Shown here: piece after piece, positions 1 through 10,683 of the stretch | Numbering within the stretch: the first letter of the stretch is position 1 | Layout: every line of letters starts with the position of its first letter | From: Mycoemilia scoparia | Lineage: Eukaryota; Kickxellomycota; Kickxellomycetes; Kickxellales; Kickxellaceae | Assembly (NCBI GenBank): GCA_027575805.1 | Contig: JANBPU010000122.1 | Location: forward strand, 1 to 48,550 | Length of the DNA stretch: 48,550 nt | Reading direction: 5' to 3' | The notes under the pieces: generated by a model | What the model was told of the DNA's origin: nothing | Database searches by the model: none | The model's input: only the letters and a program-made list of their open reading frames with translations | Position numbers and translations under genes: made by a program

Positions 1-2
1 AG

Positions 3-1067
3 CCAAATGCCGTTGAAGAGGCCAAGGCTGAGGAGCCAACCGAAATGGCTGACGAGGATGTCGTTTCTACTGAAGAGGCCAAGGAAGAGAGCCAGGTTGA
101 GTCTGTTGTTGTAGCCAAGGCCGAAGAGATACCTGCTGAGGCTTCGACAGAGGTAGAAGCTGAGCGTGAAGAAGCTAAGGAAGACCAACCCACAGAACCA
201 GTCAAGGACGAAGCTGATGCTGAGCAGCCAGCCGTTGAGCAACCGCAGGTCGACCAGGAGGCTGCTATACAGCCAGAGGATGAAGGTGTTTCTGTTGATG
301 ACTCCAAGCCTGCTGAGGAAGCCAAGAAGGAAGTAGAATCTCCTTCAAATCCAACCAAGGGAGATCAGCCATCCACTGAAGCAGCGATCAAGGAAGAGGC
401 AACACCCGAAAGGGCTGCTGAGGAAATTGCTTCTACCGAAGTGTTCAAGAAAGAGAATCCATCTGAACCTGTTGCTGAACCTAGAACTGAGGTGACTCCT
501 GCTGACGCTTCAGCCCAAGTAGAAACTACAGAAGATCAGTCTACTCAGGAACCCAACAAGCCAACCCCTGCAACTACCGCTGTTCCGCTTTCCATAACCA
601 AGTCTGATTCTGGAATAGCTTTGGACCACAAATCTGAAAAGGAAAGTCCTGTCACACAGGTCTCATCCATGACAAAGGATCTTGGATTAAGCGTTTCTGA
701 ACCTGGACCGTCATCCCCACCAGCTGTTGCTACAAGCTCAGTAGTTAGCCCAGGAAGAAGTATTTCTCTGAATAACGACAGTCAGGAGTTCTATGATGCT
801 CAATCAACTACCGAAGATAACCATACAGAAAAGAGAGATTCTCCAAATAGTCCTGTTGCTGCTGCTGCTGGACCTCAATCCGAGATAACGACTGCGATTG
901 CTTCACCCCAAGTCAGATCATCAAAAGATCTGAACGTAGAAACAAATAATACCACCGGAAATGAAGGTCAGAAAGCATCACCTGACAGTCCTACACATCG
1001 TCGTCCAAGACGTGCTAGCATTGTCCAGAAACTCAAATCTATCAAGAATTGGTTTAGTAACCACTAA
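3..1067 (+). CDS. Acidic, Glu/Lys/Pro-rich repetitive protein, 3' part (5' end outside window)
   Basis: The frame is open from base 3, upstream of the first ATG at 45, so the gene starts outside the window. The first 170 or so codons are low-complexity and acidic, with recurring E-E-A-K and E-P units, so this part is probably disordered. The second half is Ser/Pro/Thr-rich. The last 25 residues change to a strongly basic, amphipathic tail (RRPRRASIVQKLKSIKNWF). A basic cluster followed by a W/F-containing helix suggests membrane or protein docking, but that is inference. No catalytic domain is visible. A polyadenylation-type AATAAA lies at 1195-1200, about 130 nt after the stop. I do not recognise the family. 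The 55-residue gene downstream ends in a loosely similar basic and aromatic tail. Confidence 0.75.
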   Translation, partial: PNAVEEAKAEEPTEMADEDVVSTEEAKEESQVESVVVAKAEEIPAEASTEVEAEREEAKEDQPTEPVKDEADAEQPAVEQPQVDQEAAIQPEDEGVSVDDSKPAEEAKKEVESPSNPTKGDQPSTEAAIKEEATPERAAEEIASTEVFKKENPSEPVAEPRTEVTPADASAQVETTEDQSTQEPNKPTPATTAVPLSITKSDSGIALDHKSEKESPVTQVSSMTKDLGLSVSEPGPSSPPAVATSSVVSPGRSISLNNDSQEFYDAQSTTEDNHTEKRDSPNSPVAAAAGPQSEITTAIASPQVRSSKDLNVETNNTTGNEGQKASPDSPTHRRPRRASIVQKLKSIKNWFSNH

Positions 1068-1861
1068 ATTTTAAAGCTCAACTGAATTGCTCACACACTT
1101 AACCGTTCAAAGTAGTAGTGACTGTTATTCAATGTTTTTATTTTCAATGTTTTTATCAAATACCCTGTTTTATTGCTATGTTTACACAAGTTTCAATAAA
1201 GTTTCAACACTTATCTAACGTTGGTCACTGTTGTATATTCTCTAAACCTGTTAATGAGGTATCCCCTTTAACTTCATAAATAAGCCAATCTTGTGAGATG
1301 TCTTTGCTGAACAGGTGTGACTTTGCTTTCAAACCCAGGAATTAATTTTTTTCTCAAATGTGAATTTTTGTTTTACTTTACAACTTGTATGAATGCACAC
1401 ATTTGATGTGGTTTCAGAGACCTACAATAATATCTCTAAAATCAAAACCACAAAGAATTTTCTTGATTTTTGATTTTATAAAATAATGTGATGCTTTTGA
1501 TTTAAAATAGTAGACATACGTAATTCTAAAATGAAGCATCGTTATGTTAACATAAACTTTGCCATCAAAATTATTGAACTGGTTTAGCTCAATTTTTTAT
1601 TTAAACCAAAAAATGCCTGATTTAAATTAGATTTTTTTACTTCACATTTATAAATAGAATAGCAAAGAACATGCTTATCCTTATCAAAGCAACAAACTAG
1701 TATTCATTTTTTGAATTCTTTCAAATCAATATCAAAAATCAATATTCAATGCTCCTTTGCAATTGAACGGGAAACAAATCAATGGGCCTATATAAGCTAC
1801 TATATTACAATTTTAATACACAATGTTATTACCATATTGGTGGGTGGTAAAGAAAAAGCTA

Positions 1862-1867
1862 TATAAA
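1862..1867 (+). promoter_or_regulatory. TATA box of the 1964-2131 micro-gene
   Basis: TATAAA lies about 100 nt before the ATG at 1964. A pyrimidine/CA-rich leader (about 1890-1960) follows, typical of a fungal 5' UTR. The box supports transcription of the very short reading frame downstream. Confidence 0.5.
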
Positions 1868-1963
1868 CATGACTCGAGAACTCAAAAAATCTTTCAATCA
1901 TCATTACAATTCTAGTACTTTATTTCCTTACACAGACATCGCTTAGTTCAACTATAATTCGCT

Positions 1964-2131
1964 ATGAGTTCCCAACCTACTGACCCCAATCAAACTACTC
2001 AGGGTGATGTCCCTGTAACTAGCTCCCCAACCAATACTGGAGATTCCACCAAGGAGAGCCGCCTTAAGGCTTTCTGGTCCAAGTTTGTTTCTTGTGCTTG
2101 GTTCAGGAAGGAAAAGGCCGGCGAGCAGTAA
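1964..2131 (+). CDS. 55-residue hypothetical micro-protein with basic/aromatic tail
   Basis: ATG at 1964, TAA at 2129-2131, no intron. The first 33 residues are polar (Ser/Thr/Pro/Gln-rich). The rest is a basic aromatic segment (ESRLKAFWSKF, then CAWFRKEK). A good TATA box and leader precede it. Codon use looks like that of real genes: C-ending codons and AAG for Lys, against an AT-rich surrounding. The change from a disordered start to a K/W/F-rich end recalls the end of the acidic protein just upstream (LKSIKNWF), so the two may be diverged neighbours or may share a docking motif. The function is unknown. There is no signal peptide. Confidence 0.5.
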   Translation: MSSQPTDPNQTTQGDVPVTSSPTNTGDSTKESRLKAFWSKFVSCAWFRKEKAGEQ

Positions 2132-2449
2132 ATACGCACTATCAATAACTCATTGCCGTTCCATAGTTTCTCTGTAATGCCGCACTTATTCGGACAACGT
2201 ATACATATACGCATCGTCGCATAGCCACACATATATATTATCACATATACACATTTATAAGCAGTTTTCAAGTTTTCTCTAAGCATACTTGTTAATTATT
2301 AGCTTGTTGATAAATAAGTATTCTTCAATACATTGACATAAACCCCTACATACATACAGTGTAATAAAAGTACGATGTGCAATTCTAGTCAAGAAATGAA
2401 CTTTTTTGCCTGCTGTAATAATACTTGGTGTGCAGTAATAATTGTGACG

Positions 2450-2479
2450 ATAATAATAATAATAATAATAATAATAATT
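2450..2479. repeat. (TAA)n microsatellite
   Basis: About ten uninterrupted ATA/TAA units lie in the spacer between the micro-gene and the 3' end of the acyl-CoA synthetase-like gene. Confidence 0.9.
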
Positions 2480-2561
2480 ACAAAACTAGGTAGATAAATG
2501 GATAAAATAAAGCGAAAACTGGGCATATAGTTATAATAAACCGCATATAATTGCTATTGAA

Positions 2562-4925
2562 TTAGGCATCAACATTGATGTTTCCGCTCCTGTCACAGGC
2601 TTTTAGGATTTCTTTGAATTCAGGAGCATCCTTCCATTTATCCATGTTGACTACATTTTTTGGGTCGTTGTCGATGTATGTTACCAGGATTTCAAAGCGC
2701 CTTCCTTTACTGAATGGTGGGAAATAGGGGCGTGGAATGGAAACAACTGGGCCAAGAATCTTTTCGCCTTCAAATTTTGCTTGTTCGTTTACCCACTCAA
2801 TAATTTCGTCGAGCTTTGACTGTTCTTTTGCCATTGCTTCTTTATCCGACAAAGTCACGACACCATTATTCACGTGTTTAGCAACACCATTACCATTCAA
2901 GCCATTTTCTCCTTTGCGATACTTGCGTGATGGTGGATACTTGTGTATCTCAGAATTTGATAAAACGATGAACGCTCTTGCGACTTCGGTATTAAGCTCT
3001 GGGGAAAAGTGTGGCATAACGATTGCATCCTCGACTTCAGGATGTTTCCATAGCCGAGATTCAATAATACAAGGAAACACATAATGTTTGCTGAGGTAAT
3101 GTATTGTATATTTTTTTCGTTCATACAATACTACCTGGCCATCCTCTGTAATCGACCCAATGTCCCCCATCTTATAAAACCCATCTTGGTCAAACGACTT
3201 GTTCGTCAGCTCAGGATCGTTGTAGTATCCCATAAATCGTATATCGGACTTGACGCAGATTTCTCCCAATTCATTTGGTCCAACCTGCTTTCCATCCTGA
3301 TTGACAATCTTTGCTATACATGTTGGAACCAACATTCCTGCAGAGTAGGGTACTCTTTTGTTCATTGGGATCACATCATGACTGACATAGAATATTTCGC
3401 TGGAGCCGTAGTCGTTTAGAACGCTAATTCCCAAGAGCTCCTCGACCATGTCTCTTACTTCGGGGTCAATGGTAGATCCTGCGCAGGATGCATACTTTAG
3501 GCTATTGAGGTCATAGTCTGCTAGCAGGTGCTTTATATGCAAAAATAGACTGAGCAGAGAGGGAGAGCACCTCATATGGTTGACTTGGTATTTTTCAATG
3601 TATCTGAGGTAGTTGGCTACATTGAGTTCTGTGCCTATTATACTAATTGCGCCCTATAATCATAGTCAAATGTTGTATCAATAGTTGCAATTAAGACCGG
3701 GTGTTGTCAAATATCGGGTAGTGATATTGATGTAGGAGCCACTTACCCTGGCCAGTTGCTCAATGGCAGTCGATATGATGCAGTATGTATAAGACAAGGG
3801 GAATCCAGCAATCATAGCTCCGTCGTCGACTATACCTGTACTTGAATCCACATGAGGTGGGATCAGTGCCAGACGGTGAACAACGCGCGATACAAAAGCG
3901 TAGTGTGGAATAGCAATCGGCTTGGGAGGACCTAAAAGCCAAAGACATTAAATATAAAATGGTACATAATTCAGGCATTAAGCATATGTGCAATAAGAGC
4001 AAAAAGAATAAATTTTAAACTTACCAGTTGACCCAGAGGAATGGCTTATCATAGCAATTGTATTCTTCTGCTCATCCAATGATGTTATATGGAGTCTATC
4101 AAAGTCAGAGTCGCACAAAATGTCCTTCAAAAGGTAATTTTTGAAGAGATAGTTTTCTTCTTCAGAGTCATCAAGCTCAGGTTGATATTCAGGGATCTTA
4201 TCATCGACTATGACTATTTTCCATACAGGGTTGTGGCTCGGCGACTCATTTTCTTTAATAGACTTGCCATTGACAGTGGCAGATTTTGAAATTGTGTTTA
4301 GCCCGCGTCTGATTCTTGGGTAAATCGAAGAGTCGGTGACAATGACTTTTGGAGTCAGCTGCTTGAGACGATAAGGAATAATGCCTTCTGGACCTTCAGA
4401 AAAAGTTGGAGCATATATTGCACCTAGAATAGCAAATTCAAGTATATAAGACATGGGTTATCATAATTTGTTAAGCTATAACCACAAAGTAACATATCAA
4501 TTAAATATACACACCAGACATTAATGTTCCGTAAAGTGTCGGCCATATTTCAATCTACAAAGAGCAAAATGCAATGAGATTATAGCTTCATTGTTCATTT
4601 GTGAAAATATTCATATACCTTGAAGAGAAGATGTCCTTATACTTGCAGTGTTGGGAAGAAACACTCCTACTATATCGTCTCGCTTTACACCCAACTTATT
4701 CTGTAAACCAGATGCAACCTGACTAGCCCTCTTTTTTAACTGACTATATGTAAACCCTTTGTCATTTAGACTATCCAAAACCACCAGTGTGTTTGGATCT
4801 GCACCAAACTTTGTATTCTCCGCTTTATCGAACAGGAAGGTAGCAATGTCAACAACTGGAGTTGGATGATATGTTGATGTGCTCTGAGGGCCGGTAATTT
4901 TGGGCAGATGTGAGTGGAAAATCAT
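2562..4925 (-). CDS. AMP-forming acyl-CoA synthetase / adenylating enzyme (ANL superfamily), 5 exons
   Basis: Exons on the minus strand are 4925-4647, 4554-4515, 4423-4025, 3931-3747 and 3653-2562, giving 664 aa. Introns are 92, 91, 93 and 93 nt. Core adenylation motifs are present: A3-like SHSSGSTGPPKPI (residues 233-245), A5 NDYGSSE (381-387), A7 GDIG (464-467) with the A8-type ERKK at about 479-482, and a possible A10 lysine in PPFSKGRR (K about 617). The family adenylates a carboxylic acid with ATP and usually transfers it to CoA or a carrier thiol. There is no carrier or reductase domain, so this is a stand-alone ligase of unknown substrate. Intron 1 must use a GC donor (GCAAGT at 4646-4641): the nearby GT donors shift the frame into an immediate stop, while GC-AG restores the family sequence FLPNT-IEIWPTLYGTLMSG. 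A Gly/Asn/Lys-rich insertion lies near residues 530-575. The start ATG is the first in frame. Confidence 0.88.
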
Positions 4926-7234
4926 TGCTGCTGTTTCTAGTAATCAAACCTCTATTGGAGTTTAATGAACTATAGAAAAAAGCCAATAGAAGCTAGGAAG
5001 GTTAGTGAAGACTTTGACAAAGAAAGAGAAGAAGTGTGGTAGTGTAGAAAGTTGTTGCGTATAGTAGTTTGAGTTGCAACCGAGAATACCAGTGGGAATA
5101 ATAGTATAAAAAGTACAAAGTTTGAGTGTGTGAGCAAGATGTGGTCAAACTCTGTATGATTGGCATGTCAGAGGGTGTCTTTTATAGTAAAGAAAAGGTA
5201 TTCGGATTCCCTGAATACTGAGACGTTTAGCCATATGTTGGAAGCTATAGAAAGATTTATCTACTGTTTTGCATCAGACTTTTCGATTGATTAGTATATA
5301 GAATCAGTTTTCTCAGTTCTTTTATAAAAAATATCATGGAATTCTTTACACACATCAGCATGGTTTTCACACGTACACATACACATTCTGGATTGTTCAA
5401 GGCGATAAGCGTGACCTCGAAAATATAGAAAAATGAATCAATACATATTTGTTGGGATCGTTGCTTTTGACTTTAAAGTGGCCAAGATAGTATAGTAGTC
5501 AATTTAAAGAATAAATCAAAAATATCATACATATCATTTCAATGCGCCACTTCCAGTAGCCCTCTTCTCTCTTACTCTCTCCCTTTAAGCCAAAAACAAA
5601 GACTTCCCTGGTGGTGGCGGTAGTTTGAACATTGATGCGTATTGTACCCTGAGAGCCTAGGAATGTCACATTATTACCACCACAAGTCACCAGATATATA
5701 CTAGTAAACTTTCTTTTTCGTGTCTGAATTTAGACTTGACTGGCCCTTTTTTCTCTCCAGAATCTTTGTTACCGATCTGTAGTCATTCTTTTTGCCCTTT
5801 CTCTCTCTCCCCTTTAACTAAAACAAAAACCACAGCCACTTCTGCGATACCGGAAAAATGTTGTATCAGGGTATATCTCTATGCAACAACCGGGAGTTTT
5901 TCTACCTGAAATCTAGAATACTAATTCCTTATTAGAAGTTCTTTAATTTGTTTGAAATATGACCCCTTTCCGCCCTATTATGCACACACACACACACACA
6001 CAGGGTCTTTTTAATATGTGCACTCTAACCAGATCTTATTATGTACTTCGACTAATCAGACCCAAGCATTGATATGCCATCTGCATGGTTCGCTACTTGG
6101 ATAAAACAATTATTTAACTTTTATTTTGATGAATACCAAACCCCGACCCACCAACTTTTTCCACATTAAAGGAGTTTTCAAACAGATAAATTAAATCTCT
6201 ATCTTCACACAATGATTTAGTTCCCGAATCGCTGCATACATCTGTGTTGGAATCGGGCCAATCCCTGTGTCAAAGGTGATTGATGATAGCAAGAATCACA
6301 TTTCAATCAGGATTTCCATATGCAAGCCCGTGTTATACCCAACAAAATCGAAATTACTTTTTTCTCCTTATTCCAAAAGATGTAACAAATTACTTGTGTG
6401 TAAGATAAAAATACGGAGTCTTGTTGATTCAATTTTGACCAAAACCTTAAATATCCATGTTTTCCAAAAGATTAAGCTCAGAGACATACCTCATCCCTGA
6501 GATTACAAATGACATATCATGTAATTAAGATTAATGCATTGACATTTATCCATCATGTATAATGTGGAATTTTACTACTGACCAGCCACACACAATGGCT
6601 ATGGGTGAGCCACCCGGCAAAATGTCCTATAAATTTGACAAATAACTTTAAAAAATTGCAAAAGTTCTGATGTATGTTGAGATATATATTGTCCTTTCAG
6701 GGTTGTGGTGAAACTGACTTTTCTCTTGAATGTATTGTATGTATTATTGTAATTGTGATTTGATTCTTACTAACTATTGCTTATTCTTATTCTTATTTCT
6801 TCTATTTGTATGTGTATGTACTTTTATCATAGTTTTTGATGATAGTATTTGAAGGAGACCATTTATGCCTAATAACTTGTGAAATAAAGCTAGCTATAAG
6901 CAACTTGCCAAATCAAAGTATTTATGTGCGTGCGTGTGTGTACATTATTTAACAGAACAAAAATGATGAAACATTAACAGAATAATAAACAGGTTTAAAA
7001 ACTAAAAATATTTATATACGATATACGATGTTGACAGATATTTGTTTAGACTAAATTTACAACTAGACATTGTTTTTTGTTATACTTGGTTTGGGTCTTT
7101 GAATAACCACAACAGCATTAGCAATCACCAGTCGAAGATTGATTATTGGTACTTGTAGCTCCTGATGTTATTAATATTATTATTACTTACGCTGGCTTGA
7201 CCAGCTTCCTTGTGCAAGCACATCCATTGCTTAC
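4926..7234. other. Spacer upstream of the synthetase gene; no gene supported
   Basis: This stretch of 2.3 kb separates the 5' end of the synthetase gene from the 3' end of the receptor region. Short frames exist on both strands but lack codon bias, splice structure or recognisable sequence. A TATA-like TATAAAAG on the minus strand (about 5187-5180) could serve the synthetase promoter. A (CA)10 tract lies at 5983-6002. A shorter TG-rich patch is near 6930. The rest is AT-rich and featureless to me. Confidence 0.6.
5983..6002. repeat. (CA)10 microsatellite
   Basis: Ten uninterrupted CA units in non-coding DNA. Confidence 0.9.
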
Positions 7235-7870
7235 TTAGTTACTTGAAGCATTTCGCTTACCATGAGAAGAGGAATTTGGAAGAGAAGATCTGCGGGTCAA
7301 AGACCTAGTGCCAATGTTACCCACATCGCCTTCTGAACCCTTATTATCCAATTCTGAAGGCTTAACATTACCAGGTGTGGAGGACTGAGCAATACCACTA
7401 GGGCCAGCGTCACTGAGCTCACCGAAATAGTTGTTGAACTCATACACTGTTGCTGGCCTTATACTATATCTATTCTTATTCATTCTTGAAGGAAGGGTAC
7501 GCCTCATTATAACAGGGCTTGGTGAAGATACCTTATTTCCTATATCCATATATGCATTAACGAAATGTTATAAATACCATACGCCAATTAATATCACATT
7601 TCCCTTGCTTTATAGTAATAATATACATTACTCATACTAGACATGGAGAAAATAATGAAACAGTGAATACTTACTACTTTCTGAAGCTGTAGAGTTGCTT
7701 CTAGATCGAGGACTTTCGGCATCAGCTTCGTCCGATTTCAGAAGCTCATCTTTCCAGGCATCAGATGCTGGATCTATGGGCTGAGCATCGGCAAGTTCAG
7801 CTGCTTCACCTTCAGTTATATATGAGGGGTAAGTTTCTCCGAGAGGGGACGACGAGCTTTCACCACTACG
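7235..7870 (-). other. Open in-frame continuation beyond the receptor stop codon, with a spliced second exon
   Basis: Directly after the receptor's TAA (7873-7871) the same frame stays open for 65 codons (7870-7676). It encodes a Ser/Pro/acidic tail containing SSSSPLGETYPSYITEG and SPRSRSNSTASES. It meets a canonical donor (GTAAGT, intron 7674-7540, 135 nt, acceptor ATATAG). The exon after it (7539-7235) keeps frame and ends at its own TAA, adding 101 residues such as PSRMNKNRYSIRP. The composition is the same as the receptor tail. So the annotated stop may be read through, removed by an intron I cannot identify, or be a nonsense change that shortened the tail. GT-AG pairs that would remove the TAA in frame exist (for example 7953-7810), but their donors are weak. 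Confidence 0.5.
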
Positions 7871-9793
7871 TTACTCATCATGTTCATAATCCTGGTGTTG
7901 AGGATGATGATTATGATGAGTATTGCTCTTGTCATCGTTTGAAGGAGGAGCACCCTTGTCCAGCTTCCAAGTAGGCGCTGATGTATCTTCAGTAACACTG
8001 CCAGCCTCTATGTCAATATCCCAACTAATGGAGCCATTATCCATTGCCTTACGTCTCTCTTCCTCCTGCACAGTATTGGATCCTTGGACATGAGCCTGCT
8101 GTGGTACTAGAGGAGGAGAAGCTTCTGGTATGCCCTCAAGACTAGCAGTAGGAGGATTAGAATTTGATGTATTGAATACAAATGCTGCGGCACGAGTAGG
8201 AGAGACTTCAGACGCACGGCGCGCCATCTTAGTATTGCTAGATCGACGATTTTTGCGCCCACGCTGTAAATCTCTAGGAGGTGGTGTGTGAGCAGCAACA
8301 GCACCTGGCCCAAAGGGATTTGATGCAGAATCACTTTCAGATGCTTCAAGCGACTTTCTGGATTTGAAGGTTGTGTTCTGGCGGCTGAGAGATCCTTGCT
8401 GCCATACAGATCTACTACTGGCATACTTTCCATGATTGCGACGACGACGCACCTTGCGAATTATACGGCGAACAAAGGTGCGTTTGCGAACCCAGTACCA
8501 TGCTTCACTGACACTTGGATTAAGGAATAGTGAAACTAGAAGCAACAGGCTTTGGAAGGCTGACATTATCCCCACGATAATGAGAATGGCTTGCTTGGGA
8601 TGGCTGACTATTCCAAATGCAGCTACACCCCACACCTGGGTGACGATCGGGGTCAAAATATAGAGCATAAGCCGATGGATGGATCTGCGAACAAGAAGCT
8701 TCTGTCGTTCTTCCTTCGACATCTGTGGGAACACGTTTGTCTCCAAACCATTCTTTTCGTTCAGGGTTGCCACGCTAGAGACAAATGAGGGATTGGCGGT
8801 ACTACCACCATAAGGTTTGCTCATAGGACCATCGCTGCCCCACGCAGTAAGAGTACTGGAGGATATCGAGGCCTTACTTGCTCTTGCTGGCAAAGGAGCA
8901 GGTGTTTTACTGTCATTGACTGCTTGCCATAGCTTTGCGCTATAACCGTCATTGCCACCAACAATGTCTTTGCCCCAGTGTTTCCAACACTCCTGCTCAT
9001 TTGCGACCTGATTCTGGCGCTTGCGAGATCTGAAGATTGATTTGATCGGGTGCAGCTTGAAAAATACGACCAGCAAGACAAACAAACAGTAGGCAAGACC
9101 AACTATAACCCATGCGTAGTTTGTCCCCCAAAGACAACTCTTTATAGAGCCTCGTAAATGATCCTTGTCGCCAAGAATAAATGCACGAAGTTTGAGATCC
9201 CATCTCACCGTTCCTACAACGAACCACTGTGGCATTGTCAGGCTTAGGGACAGGACGATAGACAAGAACTCGTACCAGCGATTGAGTCTTCGGGCAATCT
9301 TTTCACGTGTATGCAAGACTGTGACTTGGAGCTGGATAGCTAGACAGACGACGAGGAAAATGCTGCATAGGGTCGAAAAGTGGAGGAGCCAGAATACAGC
9401 CTTCGCAGGCTTATTGGAAGAGATTGTCAAGTCACCAGCAATGGAATTGGAGCCCAATAGCAAGATTTGACAAGTTGAATAGATGAGACTCATTATGGCT
9501 AGCCCGATGGTTAACCTGAACGATGCTCTCTGCAGCATAACACGTCTAGCGCAACCCAGAGCAAACACTGTCACAATCATTACCACAGTGCAACAGAAAG
9601 ATGCGATGTGGAAAGCAACAATAAGATCCTTCCAGGAGTTACTGTTAGGGCCAATAAACATTACCAGGGTATCATCTGGATCAATATTGGCATTTCCTTG
9701 AGCAATCATCTCAGAAACACTGGCATCATCTCGTTTGAAAAATCTCCATGGCAAATCTCTGGGATGAAATTCTCCAAATCTGAGCAAACCCAT
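7871..9793 (-). CDS. Seven-transmembrane receptor (GPCR-like) with long cytoplasmic loop and tail
   Basis: A single-exon frame of 640 aa. I chose the ATG at 9793; upstream codons are open to a TAA at 9913-9911 but contain no ATG, so a longer protein would need a TTG start. A short extracellular N-terminus is followed by hydrophobic segments: roughly residues 55-80 (AFHIASFCCTVVMIVTVFALGC), 90-110, 130-155, 180-205 and 235-260. Then comes a long polar third intracellular loop, then two more segments (about 390-440: LYILTPIVTQVWGVAAFGIV and ILIIVGIMSAFQSLLLLVSLF). After the last segment is a strongly basic patch (VRRIIRKVRRRR) and a Ser/Asp/His-rich tail. This is the layout of fungal cAMP-receptor-like GPCRs, which sense nutrients or signals at the plasma membrane. 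The ligand is unknown. The tail is odd: the frame stays open past the stop (see 7235-7870). Confidence 0.75.
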   Translation of the reverse strand: MGLLRFGEFHPRDLPWRFFKRDDASVSEMIAQGNANIDPDDTLVMFIGPNSNSWKDLIVAFHIASFCCTVVMIVTVFALGCARRVMLQRASFRLTIGLAIMSLIYSTCQILLLGSNSIAGDLTISSNKPAKAVFWLLHFSTLCSIFLVVCLAIQLQVTVLHTREKIARRLNRWYEFLSIVLSLSLTMPQWFVVGTVRWDLKLRAFILGDKDHLRGSIKSCLWGTNYAWVIVGLAYCLFVLLVVFFKLHPIKSIFRSRKRQNQVANEQECWKHWGKDIVGGNDGYSAKLWQAVNDSKTPAPLPARASKASISSSTLTAWGSDGPMSKPYGGSTANPSFVSSVATLNEKNGLETNVFPQMSKEERQKLLVRRSIHRLMLYILTPIVTQVWGVAAFGIVSHPKQAILIIVGIMSAFQSLLLLVSLFLNPSVSEAWYWVRKRTFVRRIIRKVRRRRNHGKYASSRSVWQQGSLSRQNTTFKSRKSLEASESDSASNPFGPGAVAAHTPPPRDLQRGRKNRRSSNTKMARRASEVSPTRAAAFVFNTSNSNPPTASLEGIPEASPPLVPQQAHVQGSNTVQEEERRKAMDNGSISWDIDIEAGSVTEDTSAPTWKLDKGAPPSNDDKSNTHHNHHPQHQDYEHDE

Positions 9794-10581
9794 ACCTGAA
9801 GCTTCTGTGGCAGTAATACTAATAAAGTAACCAGCTATTGTGGTAGTAGAACAGATCAAGCTACGCCAACAGCCGTCGTGATGGCAATCCCAATAGTAGT
9901 GATAGCGGTATTAAGAATAAGAGAGAGGGAGACAAAATAGTATGATGTAGTACACAACTATACAAAAAGTCTGAGCCAGTAGACACAAGTATTAAACAAA
10001 TTACAAGAGATATGTATTGACAGTTCAGCTATGGATTACAGTAAAGCGTTTATGGAAAAGGGAATGGCTTTAGAGACAAAACAAAATATACAACCAAAGA
10101 AACAAGACAGTCCACCTTCGCCAACATCCCTGAAGCTCCGCATTCCCTTCCTCATATACCATCCAAACTTTTCCCTAACACCTATTCTTGAGCGTTTACA
10201 CATTTGCTTCTCACATATTCCCGCGAAAAACTGTTTCTATAAATATAGATATACCTGGCTGGAATTCTCTCACCTCATTGCATACATATGCACACTAACT
10301 TTCACAAATGGATGGTGTGGTGTATAATAACCTCTCTGCATCTTGGCCTTTCGCACTATTACTATTTTTATGGTTGCAAAGAGCCTGGACATGCATTTAT
10401 TCCTATAAAACTACTGATACTCTGCCCGGTATATTGTTATAAATAAATGTCTATACATGGGAAATGTAGATCCGTCTATGGTATATAAAAATACAAACAA
10501 ATCATTTTTTAATTTGAGCAAGTATATATCTATACTCACTTGTCCTAAGAAAGGATCTTCTGTGACAAGCCAGATGAGTAG

Positions 10582-10683
10582 TTATTTTTGAAGGGCTAAT
10601 TTTTACCAGTAGGCCAGTCTCAACCTGTATATTGGTCAGCCTATATTATCATTGAGAGTATTAATTTAGCCCTTCAATAATAA
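10582..10683. mobile_element. MITE copy a (diverged member of the 103-bp family)
   Basis: Ends TTATTTTTGAAGGGCTAA and TTAGCCCTTCAATAATAA form imperfect terminal inverted repeats around about 65 bp. Length and terminal GAAGGG match the better preserved copies at 25-40 kb. The interior has diverged strongly. Confidence 0.65.

Noticed and set aside
4619..4646. Longer exon 1 of the synthetase gene ending at a GT donor (4618 or 4642)
   Set aside because: Both GT choices put a TGA immediately after the junction; the GC donor preserves the family sequence.
9794..9859. N-terminal extension of the receptor by 22 codons
   Set aside because: It would start at a TTG; there is no ATG before the upstream in-frame stop.
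10031..10327. 98-codon frame upstream of the receptor gene
   Set aside because: Composition is that of the surrounding non-coding DNA and nothing in it is recognisable.
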